64,000 nt of DNA, taken from the NCBI GenBank assembly GCA_002021875.1, contig CP018627.1, positions 3,968,001-4,032,000 of the forward strand, read 5' to 3'. Source of the DNA: Streptomyces hygroscopicus. Its GTDB lineage: Bacteria; Actinomycetota; Actinomycetes; Streptomycetales; Streptomycetaceae. This document shows positions 54,358 through 61,694 of the stretch, piece by piece. The position numbers were made by a program, and so were the translations under genes. Within the stretch, counting starts at the first letter, position 1. The number at the start of each line of letters is the position of its first letter. The notes under the pieces were generated by a model. It saw nothing but the letters and a program-made list of their open reading frames with translations, was not told where the DNA came from and ran no database searches.

Positions 54358-54798
54358 ATGAACACCGCACCGAACCAGCAGCAGGAGCAGCACAAGCAGC
54401 CGCGTGATCCCGCCATCTGGCCCACGCTCCAGGCCCATGACGCCATCGCCCTGATCGACTTCCTGGTCGACACGGTCGGCTTCCTGCGCACGGCCGTCTA
54501 CCAGGACGAAGACCGCGTCGCCCATGCCCAGCTCGACTGGCCCGAGGGTGGCGGCGTCATGCTCGGCTCGTACGACCCGGCCACCAAGAGCTGGTGCCTG
54601 GAGCCGGGCACCTTCGGGGCGTACGTCGTCACCGGCCACGTCGACGCGCTGTACGAACGGCTCACGGCGGCCGGTGTGCGGGTGCTCCGGCCGATCGAGG
54701 ACCAGCCGTACGGCAGCCGTGAGTTCGCCATCGCCGACCCGGAGGGCAACAAGTGGTCCTTCGGCACCTATCGCGGTGAGCCCCACCCCGCCATCTGA
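54358..54798 (+). CDS. VOC-family (glyoxalase/bleomycin-resistance-like) protein
   Basis: A 146-residue vicinal-oxygen-chelate protein: AHDAIALIDFLVDTVGFLRTAVYQDEDRVAHAQLDWPEGGGVMLG, VDALYERLTAAGVRVLRPIEDQPYGSREFAIADPEGNKWSFGTY. Many members bind drugs or act as metal-dependent enzymes. The N-terminus carries a Gln/Asn-rich stretch (residues 6-14). It is co-transcribed with the AraC regulator. Confidence 0.88.
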   Translation: MNTAPNQQQEQHKQPRDPAIWPTLQAHDAIALIDFLVDTVGFLRTAVYQDEDRVAHAQLDWPEGGGVMLGSYDPATKSWCLEPGTFGAYVVTGHVDALYERLTAAGVRVLRPIEDQPYGSREFAIADPEGNKWSFGTYRGEPHPAI

Positions 54799-54811
54799 CA
54801 GCCGTCCGCCC

Positions 54812-56047
54812 TCATTCCTCCAGGTAGTGGAAGCCCGGCCGGGGGTGCATCAGGAAGTCGTGGTGCGAGATGTTCCACGCGTACGCACCCGCCATCGCGA
54901 AGGCGACGCGGTCCCCCACCCGTAGCTCCGGGACCGGGATCCGGCGGGCCAGCACGTCCTTGGGGGTGCAGAGCTGGCCGACCAGCGTGACCGGCTCCGC
55001 CCGTACCGCCGGGCGCGCCCAGGGCCGGGTCCAGGTATCCCCGGTGTCCATGGGGAGCACCTGGAAGGGCTGGTCGTGCTGTTTGGTGGCGGGGGTGCGG
55101 AGGTGGTGGGTGCCACCGCGCAGCACCGCGAACGCCTCGCCTCCGCTGTGCTTGATGTCCAGCACCTCGCTGACGTACCAGCCGCAGTGGACGGTCAGCG
55201 CCCGGCCGGGCTCGATCCGCAGCGTGCGGCCGGGGTGGCGGAGGGCGAGGTCCGCCATCCCCTTGCCGTAGGCGGCCCAGTCGAAGCGGCGGTCGGGATG
55301 GGCGTAGTCCACGCCCATCCCGCCGCCGACGTTCACCTCGGTGAGGCCCAGCCCGTGGCGTTCGGACAGCTTCGCCGCCCAGTCGGCGATCGCGGCGGCG
55401 ACGGCGACCTGGGCGGGGGCGTCGAGGCCGCTGGCGAGATGGGCATGGATGCCGCGCAGCCGGAGGGGGCCGCCGCCCGGCAGCCGGAGGGGGCCGCCGC
55501 CGGGGTTCGCCTCGGCGAACAGCGGAAGGCAGCGCTCCACGGCCTCGGGGTCGAGGCCGAAGGGGCTCGGGCGGCCACCCATGGCGAGCGCCGCGCCGCC
55601 CAGTTCGTCACCGGCCACCGGGAGATTGACGCGCAGGAGGACATCCACGGCCGGGATCCCCGCGTCCTCCGCCGCCCCGGCCAGCAGCCGCAGCTCCTGC
55701 TCGCTCTCCACATGGAACCGCTCCACACCCAGCGTCAGCGCCCGCCGCAGCTCCCCCTCGGTCTTGCCCGGCCCGCCGAAGGCCAGCGGCGCCCCGGGCA
55801 CGGCCGCCCGGACATGCTCCACCTCGCCGCCGGAGGCGACCTCGTAGCCGGTGACGTGGGGCGCGAGCGCCTGGAGGATGGCGGGCGCCGGGTTGGCCTT
55901 CGCGGCGTAGTACAGCTCGAGGCCCGGCGGCAGCGCGTCCCGTACGGCCAGCGCGTGGGCGCGGAGCGCGCTCAGGTCGTAGACGTAGGCGGGAAGGTCG
56001 TCGCCGGTCAGCTCCGTGGCGAGGGTACGGACGGCAGGGGTGATCAA
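54812..56047 (-). CDS. PLP-dependent decarboxylase (LysA/type III fold) of the siderophore operon
   Basis: A 411-residue enzyme of the diaminopimelate/ornithine decarboxylase-like fold: PLP-lysine in LYYAAKANPAPAIL, EVASGGE, IHAHLASGLDAPAQ, VNVGGGMGVDY (phosphate-binding glycines), LRIEPGRALTV. It would decarboxylate an amino acid, or a condensed intermediate, to give the amine for NIS assembly. The TTG start overlaps the upstream synthetase stop (TTGA). Residues about 182-198 carry a tandem GGGPLRL duplication encoded by a 24-nt direct repeat at 55456-55503. Confidence 0.85.
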   Translation of the reverse strand: MITPAVRTLATELTGDDLPAYVYDLSALRAHALAVRDALPPGLELYYAAKANPAPAILQALAPHVTGYEVASGGEVEHVRAAVPGAPLAFGGPGKTEGELRRALTLGVERFHVESEQELRLLAGAAEDAGIPAVDVLLRVNLPVAGDELGGAALAMGGRPSPFGLDPEAVERCLPLFAEANPGGGPLRLPGGGPLRLRGIHAHLASGLDAPAQVAVAAAIADWAAKLSERHGLGLTEVNVGGGMGVDYAHPDRRFDWAAYGKGMADLALRHPGRTLRIEPGRALTVHCGWYVSEVLDIKHSGGEAFAVLRGGTHHLRTPATKQHDQPFQVLPMDTGDTWTRPWARPAVRAEPVTLVGQLCTPKDVLARRIPVPELRVGDRVAFAMAGAYAWNISHHDFLMHPRPGFHYLEE

Positions 56048-57906
56048 CGGCTGCTCCCGGGGTGGTGGATGACGTGGGCTTCTTCGGACACATGGGCCGC
56101 TTCCGACACGTGCGCCGCCTCGGACAGCAGGGCGGAGGCGAGCGGGCTGGCGATGCGGACATAGCCCGCGTGGCGGTCGGCCCGACGAGCCCAGCGGGTC
56201 AGGAGGTTGGCCTTGGCGGGCAGCGGCACGCCCGCCACGAGGGCGCGCAGCGCGGGCGGGTGGTCATGGGCCGCCGAGCGCTCGCACAGCACCCGGCGGA
56301 CCGCCGACCACAGCGCGGGCTCCAGACGTGGACAGCGGTCGGCGAGGGCGGCCACCATCTCGGCGATGTGGTTGACCAGCAGGCAGTACACCACCCGGTC
56401 CCAGCCGCGCTCGCGCTCGTACGTCAGCGGGCGGGCCACCGCCTCGGGCAGCGCGGCGAGCGCGGCGGCGTGGCGCTCGGGCACCAGCTTGGTGCCCTCC
56501 AGATCGCGGAAGAGCACCTGTCGGGGGGTGCCGTCGGCGGGGTCGACACCGATGACGACGTTCTGGAGGTGGGGTTCGAGGACCACGCCGTGATCGAAGT
56601 AGGCGGCCAGCACGGGTGGTACGAGAAGGTTGAGATACGCCTGCCACCACGCGGAGAGCCGGTCGGGGCCGACATCGGGGAGGAGGCGGGAGATCTGGGC
56701 GCCGCTGGTCGGGTACTCATCGGCGACGGCCGCCGCGAGCAGCGCGGTCAGCCCCGGCCGCAGCCGGGCGGCCAGCCCCTCGCGGACGATCACCCCGAAG
56801 CCCTCGATGAGCTGCTGATCGCCGCCGAGGTCCAGCGTCCGGTAGGCGGGTTCGCGCAGCAGCTCACAGCCGGAGAAGCGGGCGGCGAGATCGGCGGCGA
56901 CCGGCTCCAGCAGCCGGGTCAGGGCGACGGCGCCGGACAGCTCGTAGTCGGCGTTCTTGCGCAGACAGTTGGTGATCCGCACATTGAGGCTGAACTTGAG
57001 GAAGTCCCGGCCGTCGTAGAGCGTACGGACCGACGCGGTCGGCGCGAACTCCGCGCCGCCCGGCCCGAGGTCCAGCACCTCGCCCCGGGCGATGGCCGCC
57101 CGCAGCAGACGGTGCTCGCGCAGCATCGCGTACTGCCAGGGGTGCGCGGGCAGCAGCCGGTAGCCCTCGGGGACGGCGCCCTGCCGGTCGAGCGCGGCGA
57201 GGGCTCCGCGTTCCTGGCCGACGTACTCCTCGCGGACGTGCTCCTGGCCGACGCACTCCTCGCGGACGTACTCCTGGCCGACGTACCCCTCCCCGACGTA
57301 CTCCTCGCGTACGTACTCCTGGCGTACGGCGAGGTGGTGCAGCGGGAAGCGTGCCCCGGCCTCGGGGGCGAACCGCGCCCAGGAGTCGGCGTTGCCGGTG
57401 CGGGCCTTGGGGGTGGGGTGGAAGCGGTGGCCGAAGAGCAGGGACTGCTCGGAGGCGAGGTAGGGGTCCGGGGCGCCGCCGCTCACGGGTGGTGTGTCCC
57501 GGTCGTCCAGAGCTTCCCGGCCCTCCAGAGCCGCCAAGGCCGCCGTCATGCCCGCGTGGCTGGAGGCGACCTGGTCCAGGAACTCATCGTTGCGCACCCC
57601 CGTGCGCAGTTGCAGCTCCCGGCGGATGCGCTCGGCCAACTCGCGCCAGGACACCTCGGTCCAGCCGCCCTCGCGCTGCTCGCTGACCGGCCCGGTGAAG
57701 CGGTGCGCCCCGATGAGGGAGGTGCGCCGCAGCCCGACGCGCAACAGCACCCCGCAGCGCGGCAGCCTCAGCCGCAGCCACCCATCGGCCACGACGGTCT
57801 GATGCTCCGGCCCCGACACCTCGCGGAGCAGACAGTTGAGCAGGGTGTGGGCGGTGGCGTGGTCGGCGGAGGCCACGGTCGTGGCGGGCGAGGAGGTCAT
57901 GGGCAT
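56044..57906 (-). CDS. NIS siderophore synthetase (IucA/IucC family), distal
   Basis: A 620-residue IucA/IucC synthetase: LLPAHPWQYAMLREH, SVRTLYDGRDFLKFSLNVRITNCLRKN (ATP/citrate-binding), LLVPPVLAAYFDHGVVLEPHLQNVVIG with FRDLEGTKLV (nucleotide and metal binding). It adenylates a carboxylate (citrate or a citrate half-amide) and couples it to an amine. Between residues about 190 and 235 lies a run of (E)YV(R/G)(E/Q)E repeats from eight 15-nt units (57211-57330), and the C-terminus repeats SE(A/E)AHV three times. Neither is needed for the fold. Start ATG 57906 has GGAG upstream. Confidence 0.9.
   Translation of the reverse strand: MPMTSSPATTVASADHATAHTLLNCLLREVSGPEHQTVVADGWLRLRLPRCGVLLRVGLRRTSLIGAHRFTGPVSEQREGGWTEVSWRELAERIRRELQLRTGVRNDEFLDQVASSHAGMTAALAALEGREALDDRDTPPVSGGAPDPYLASEQSLLFGHRFHPTPKARTGNADSWARFAPEAGARFPLHHLAVRQEYVREEYVGEGYVGQEYVREECVGQEHVREEYVGQERGALAALDRQGAVPEGYRLLPAHPWQYAMLREHRLLRAAIARGEVLDLGPGGAEFAPTASVRTLYDGRDFLKFSLNVRITNCLRKNADYELSGAVALTRLLEPVAADLAARFSGCELLREPAYRTLDLGGDQQLIEGFGVIVREGLAARLRPGLTALLAAAVADEYPTSGAQISRLLPDVGPDRLSAWWQAYLNLLVPPVLAAYFDHGVVLEPHLQNVVIGVDPADGTPRQVLFRDLEGTKLVPERHAAALAALPEAVARPLTYERERGWDRVVYCLLVNHIAEMVAALADRCPRLEPALWSAVRRVLCERSAAHDHPPALRALVAGVPLPAKANLLTRWARRADRHAGYVRIASPLASALLSEAAHVSEAAHVSEEAHVIHHPGSSR
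57211..57330 (-). repeat. Eight-unit 15-bp minisatellite in NIS synthetase
   Basis: Units such as CTCCTGGCCGACGTA and CTCCTCGCGGACGTG follow each other without gaps over 120 bp and encode pentapeptides like EYVRE and EYVGQ. The unit is a multiple of three, so copy number can change without breaking the frame. Confidence 0.85.
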
Positions 57907-58016
57907 GGGGCGGCTCCAGCGGGTGCGGAGGAGAGAGGGGCAGGAGGGGCAGGAGGGGCGGGAGAGGCGGGAGGGGCAGGAGGGGCTTGGCGGTAACGGC
58001 AAGAGGGGCGCGGCGG

Positions 58017-60212
58017 TCATCTGCCGCTTCCCCGCAGCAGATAGTTGGGGCCGGTGACGTAGTGCTTGTTGATGTCCGCGGCGCCCGAGCGCTCCTTGGT
58101 GAACAAGGTGCCGGCGGTGACCATCGCCTTGACCGGCAGCCGATCCGCGTCCAGCACCCGCCGCCGCAGCAGCGCGGCGGCGGCACCGGGCCGAGTGACG
58201 GCGAGCCGGTCGACGGCGTCGGTGAGCCGGTCGCGCAGCCGCCGCAGCAGGGTGTCGAGCGGGGCCCGGCCGAGGCGCGCGAGCTCGAAGACGGGGGCGG
58301 CGGCGCACAGATGGACGGTGATGGTGGTGAACACATCGGCCACCGGCCCGTCGCCGGACGTCAGGATTCTGCGGTCGTCGAATCCGCACAGGTCGGCGGC
58401 CGGTCCGCCGCCGACCATGGCGGCGAGCCGTATCGCGTGGACGCGGGGGCCGTCGTGGTCCTTGATGAGCAGCCGCAGCCGGGGCAAGGCACCGGCGTTG
58501 TCGCCGCCGCCTCCGCCGCCCCCTCCGCCGCCGCCCTCGAAGACCAGCGAGATGTTCTGCTGATGGGACTCCAGCGCGATGCCGTACGCGAAGAGTGTGG
58601 TGTGGAAGTCGAACAGCAGGGTGAGGTAGTCGTCGAGCAGGGCGAGGACGTCCCCGCCGTAGTGGCGCTCGGCGAGCCCGTCGATGACGAGCGTGCCGTC
58701 CGGGGCGGGGGCGAGCAGCCCGGCCAGCGGCACGATGGTGGCGTTCTCAAGACCGGGCGGGTAGCGGCGTACGAGCGTGGCCAGCAGCTCGTGTCCGGCG
58801 TGGAGGTGGGTGGTCTCGTCGGCGAGCAGCACGGTCGCGCCGAATCGCGGCTCGCGCGCGATCACCGCCTCCACCAGGCGCTGCGCCACCTCGCCGTCGA
58901 TCAGCGTGCCGGGTTTGACCGACCGCCGGTTGCGCATCCCCAGCGTGGAGGTGGTGAGCGGCAGTTTGAGATGGACGAGAGGGTCGTCGGCGACGGCCAC
59001 GGTCCGCATGGAGAGGGTGGGCCGTACGTCCAGCAGGGGGCGGTCGGCGAGCCGGGCTTCGCCTTCGAGCCCGGCCGCACGCAGCGCGGCCTCCAGCGGG
59101 CGGCCGACGGTGAGCGGATGCACGGGGAAGGCCAGCCACCCCTCGCCGGAGGGCCGCCCGCTTCCAAGGCCGAGCTGAGCGGGCGTCGGCCACCAGTCGG
59201 GCAGCCGCGCCGGGTCACCGCCCACGGCTTCGCGGGGGAGGACGAGCCAGCGCAACGGGAAGGTGGGGTGGAACTCGGGTGCGTGGGCGCGTAATTGGGC
59301 CTCGGTGAAGACGGCCCGGCCCCGGCTGGTCGGGTAGACCGGGTGGTCCCGGAAGGCGGCGAGCGTGTCGTACGCGACCGCCCCGGGCATCCCCGTCCAC
59401 CGTCCCTCGCCATGGCGCGCGGCCAGCTCGGCGACGACGCCGGGCCGGATGCGGGTGTGCAGCCGCATGGCGTCGAGGGCCTGTCGGCACTCGGTCACGA
59501 AGACGTCGTACAGCGGCCGGTCCTCCTCCGGCACGGCGGCCCGCAGCCGCCCGAGGACGGGGGCGAGGCCGGTGAGCATGGTGTGGGGTGGACGACCGGC
59601 TTGGGCGCCCGGGGCGCCTGGGGTGCCTGGGGTGCCTGGGGCCCTGGGCTCGTCTGCTTGTTGCGCAGTGCTGGGCGCTCCGAGGGTGCGGCCCCCGGAC
59701 CCGTCGGCCGGGCCGAGCGCGGACTGCGGCTCGGCGGGGGCCGGTTCGGCGTCAGCCCATTCAGCCGGGGCCCATTCGGCGTCGACCGGCTCGGCGGAAG
59801 CCCGTTCGGCGTCGACCGGCTCGGCGGAGGTCCGTTCGGCAGCGCCCGGCTCGGCATCGGCCCGATCAGCCGGGGCCCATTCGGCAGCGACAGGCTCAGC
59901 GGGAGCCCATTCGGCATCGACCGGCTCGGCGGAGGTCCGTTCGGCAGCGCCCGGTTCGACATCGACCCGAACAGCCGGGGCCCATTGGGCAGTCGCGGGA
60001 GCGCATAGCAGGGGCTGGCGACGGGCGCGGATATCGCACTGGAAGCCCTCGGGTTCCACCGGCAGCAGCACGCTTTCGCCCCCCTCGAGCGCGATGCGCA
60101 GCCAGTCGCCGTCGGCGCGCCGTTCCGGGGTGGCGCGGCTGCGCAGCTTGTAGGCGTCCTCTCGGAGGAGCGTGTCGAGCACCCGTCCGAGAAGCTCCGC
60201 TTCCTCTGTCAC
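58017..60212 (-). CDS. NIS siderophore synthetase (IucA/IucC family), proximal, with repeat insertion
   Basis: A 731-residue synthetase; family members are nearer 580-620 residues. Motifs: MPGAVAYDTLAAFRDHPVYPTSRGR, FPVHPLTVGRPL, RPTLSMRTVAV, LPLTTSTLGMRNRRSVKPGTLIDGE, FDFHTTLFAYGIALESHQQNISLVFEG, LLIKDHDGPR. The extra length comes from residues about 80-200, a run of (P)VDAEWAPAEP / AEPGAAERTSAE repeats, and a 12-glycine tract near residue 560. GTG 60212 overlaps the ATP-grasp stop by 4 nt; ATG 60224 is an alternative. It is the second gene of the iron-regulated operon. Confidence 0.9.
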   Translation of the reverse strand: MTEEAELLGRVLDTLLREDAYKLRSRATPERRADGDWLRIALEGGESVLLPVEPEGFQCDIRARRQPLLCAPATAQWAPAVRVDVEPGAAERTSAEPVDAEWAPAEPVAAEWAPADRADAEPGAAERTSAEPVDAERASAEPVDAEWAPAEWADAEPAPAEPQSALGPADGSGGRTLGAPSTAQQADEPRAPGTPGTPGAPGAQAGRPPHTMLTGLAPVLGRLRAAVPEEDRPLYDVFVTECRQALDAMRLHTRIRPGVVAELAARHGEGRWTGMPGAVAYDTLAAFRDHPVYPTSRGRAVFTEAQLRAHAPEFHPTFPLRWLVLPREAVGGDPARLPDWWPTPAQLGLGSGRPSGEGWLAFPVHPLTVGRPLEAALRAAGLEGEARLADRPLLDVRPTLSMRTVAVADDPLVHLKLPLTTSTLGMRNRRSVKPGTLIDGEVAQRLVEAVIAREPRFGATVLLADETTHLHAGHELLATLVRRYPPGLENATIVPLAGLLAPAPDGTLVIDGLAERHYGGDVLALLDDYLTLLFDFHTTLFAYGIALESHQQNISLVFEGGGGGGGGGGGDNAGALPRLRLLIKDHDGPRVHAIRLAAMVGGGPAADLCGFDDRRILTSGDGPVADVFTTITVHLCAAAPVFELARLGRAPLDTLLRRLRDRLTDAVDRLAVTRPGAAAALLRRRVLDADRLPVKAMVTAGTLFTKERSGAADINKHYVTGPNYLLRGSGR

Positions 60213-61573
60213 ACGATCTCCCATCGGTGGGCCGCGAGGAACTGCGCCACCGCCGCGTCGATCCGCCCCTGGTCGGTGCCGGTGGCCCGGAGCACGCCGA
60301 GGAAGTCTCGATTGGTGCGGTGGAGCGGGTGTTCCTCGCCGACCCCGCGCAGCGGCCGGTAGTCCAGTCGTACGCCGTCACGCTCGGTCACGCTCGCCGG
60401 AGGGGCGGAGGCGAGCCGCCCGGCGCGGTCGGCCAGGACGTACTCCATGCGAACCCTGCCGTCGGTGCGCGCGCCGAGGTCGTCCGGCAGCGGCTCGCCC
60501 AGGTGCGTACGGAGGATGTACTCGAAAAGGGGGATGCCGAGGAGTTCGGCGAGGACGAGGTCGCACTGGTCGCCTATGGCGCGGTAGTTGACCTCGATGA
60601 GGCGGGCCCGGTCACCCTGGACGACGTACTCGGTGTGGCACACACCGAAGCCGACGCCCAGCGCGCGCAGTTGCGCCAGCACCTGATCGGTGTGCGGCTG
60701 CGGGGGTGAGGCAGGCAGCAGGTGCAGCCGTTCCTCGATGAAGTGCGGGGGCGGCGAGAGCTCGGTGCGGAAGCCGCCGAGGACATGCAGGGTGCGGCCG
60801 TCGCCGAGGGTTTCGAGGGTGCGCAGCTCACCGTCCAGGAACTCCTCGACGACCAGGGCGGCTCCGGGCCGCCGGGCCCGTATCTCGACGCAGCGCCGGA
60901 CGAGTTCGTCGGCGTCGGCGACGAGGACGACGTCCTCGCTGGCCACGCCCTCGCGCGGTTTGACCACGCAGGGGTAGGGCGCGTCGAGTCCGGCGAGGGT
61001 GGCGGGTTCCTGTCCGGTGGCGAGTTCGGCGGACCAGACGGGGTCGGAGGACCAGACGGGGTCGGCGGACCAGGCGGAGTCGGCGGCGTCCGGGCCCGCG
61101 GCGGCGAGGGCGCGGCGCAGCTCGGCCTTGTTCTTGGTGCGCAGCGCGGCGCGCCAGTCCTTGCCCGGGAGGCCGAAGTACTCGGCGGCGAGGGCGGCCT
61201 GGGTCTGGAGGTGGTCACTGTTGGTGAAGACGGCGCGGGGGCGGCCGTCGGCGGCGATACGGCTGATGACCTCGGCGAAGTCCCGTACATCGCAGGGGAC
61301 GATGTCGAGCGCGGGGAACGCGTGGTCCTGTCGTCCGTAGGCGCGTTCATGGGCCTCGGGCTGGTCGGTGAGCAGGGTGACCGCCAGGCCGAGCCGGGCC
61401 GCCGCGGGGAGGAAGCCCTCGGTGACGGAGTCGGTGGGGTTGAGGGCCAGGAGGTGCAGCCGAGGCGGCGGCGGGGCGGCCGAGGAGCGAGGCGGCGGCG
61501 GGGCGGCCGAGGAGCCCCCGAGGGCAGGGGAAGAGGACGGCCGTGACGCCGCGTCGAGATCATTCTCGTTCAC
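60209..61573 (-). CDS. ATP-grasp ligase of the siderophore operon
   Basis: A 454-residue ATP-grasp protein: YPCVVKPREGVASEDVVLVAD (ATP-binding lysine and loop), ALVVEEFLDGELRTLETL, FGVCHTEYVVQGDRARLIEVNYRAIGDQCDL (metal-binding Glu-Asn). Such enzymes form amide bonds between a carboxylate and an amine via acyl phosphate. It is the first gene after the iron box, so probably made first under iron limitation. The N-terminus has a repeated SSAAPPPPR, and residues about 165-185 have three WS(A/S)DPV-type units from an 18-nt repeat (61029-61082). Start GTG 61573. Confidence 0.85.
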   Translation of the reverse strand: MNENDLDAASRPSSSPALGGSSAAPPPPRSSAAPPPPRLHLLALNPTDSVTEGFLPAAARLGLAVTLLTDQPEAHERAYGRQDHAFPALDIVPCDVRDFAEVISRIAADGRPRAVFTNSDHLQTQAALAAEYFGLPGKDWRAALRTKNKAELRRALAAAGPDAADSAWSADPVWSSDPVWSAELATGQEPATLAGLDAPYPCVVKPREGVASEDVVLVADADELVRRCVEIRARRPGAALVVEEFLDGELRTLETLGDGRTLHVLGGFRTELSPPPHFIEERLHLLPASPPQPHTDQVLAQLRALGVGFGVCHTEYVVQGDRARLIEVNYRAIGDQCDLVLAELLGIPLFEYILRTHLGEPLPDDLGARTDGRVRMEYVLADRAGRLASAPPASVTERDGVRLDYRPLRGVGEEHPLHRTNRDFLGVLRATGTDQGRIDAAVAQFLAAHRWEIV

Positions 61574-61582
61574 GGCCCGAGA

Positions 61583-61601
61583 TTAGGTTAGGCATGCCTA
61601 A
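61583..61601 (+). promoter_or_regulatory. Iron box (IdeR/DmdR operator)
   Basis: TTAGGTTAGGCATGCCTAA matches the actinobacterial iron-box pattern (TTAGGTTAG followed by SCTNACCTAA-like half) at nearly all positions. It lies 10 bp upstream of the ATP-grasp start, so iron-loaded DmdR/IdeR should repress the siderophore operon. Confidence 0.88.
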
Positions 61602-61694
61602 GACCGCTAATTCGACGTGCCGGTCCGCCCGTTTGGCCCTGATTAGCCGTCAACAACCGTCAACGGTCGCGTCAACGATCCGCAACGGTCGGCG

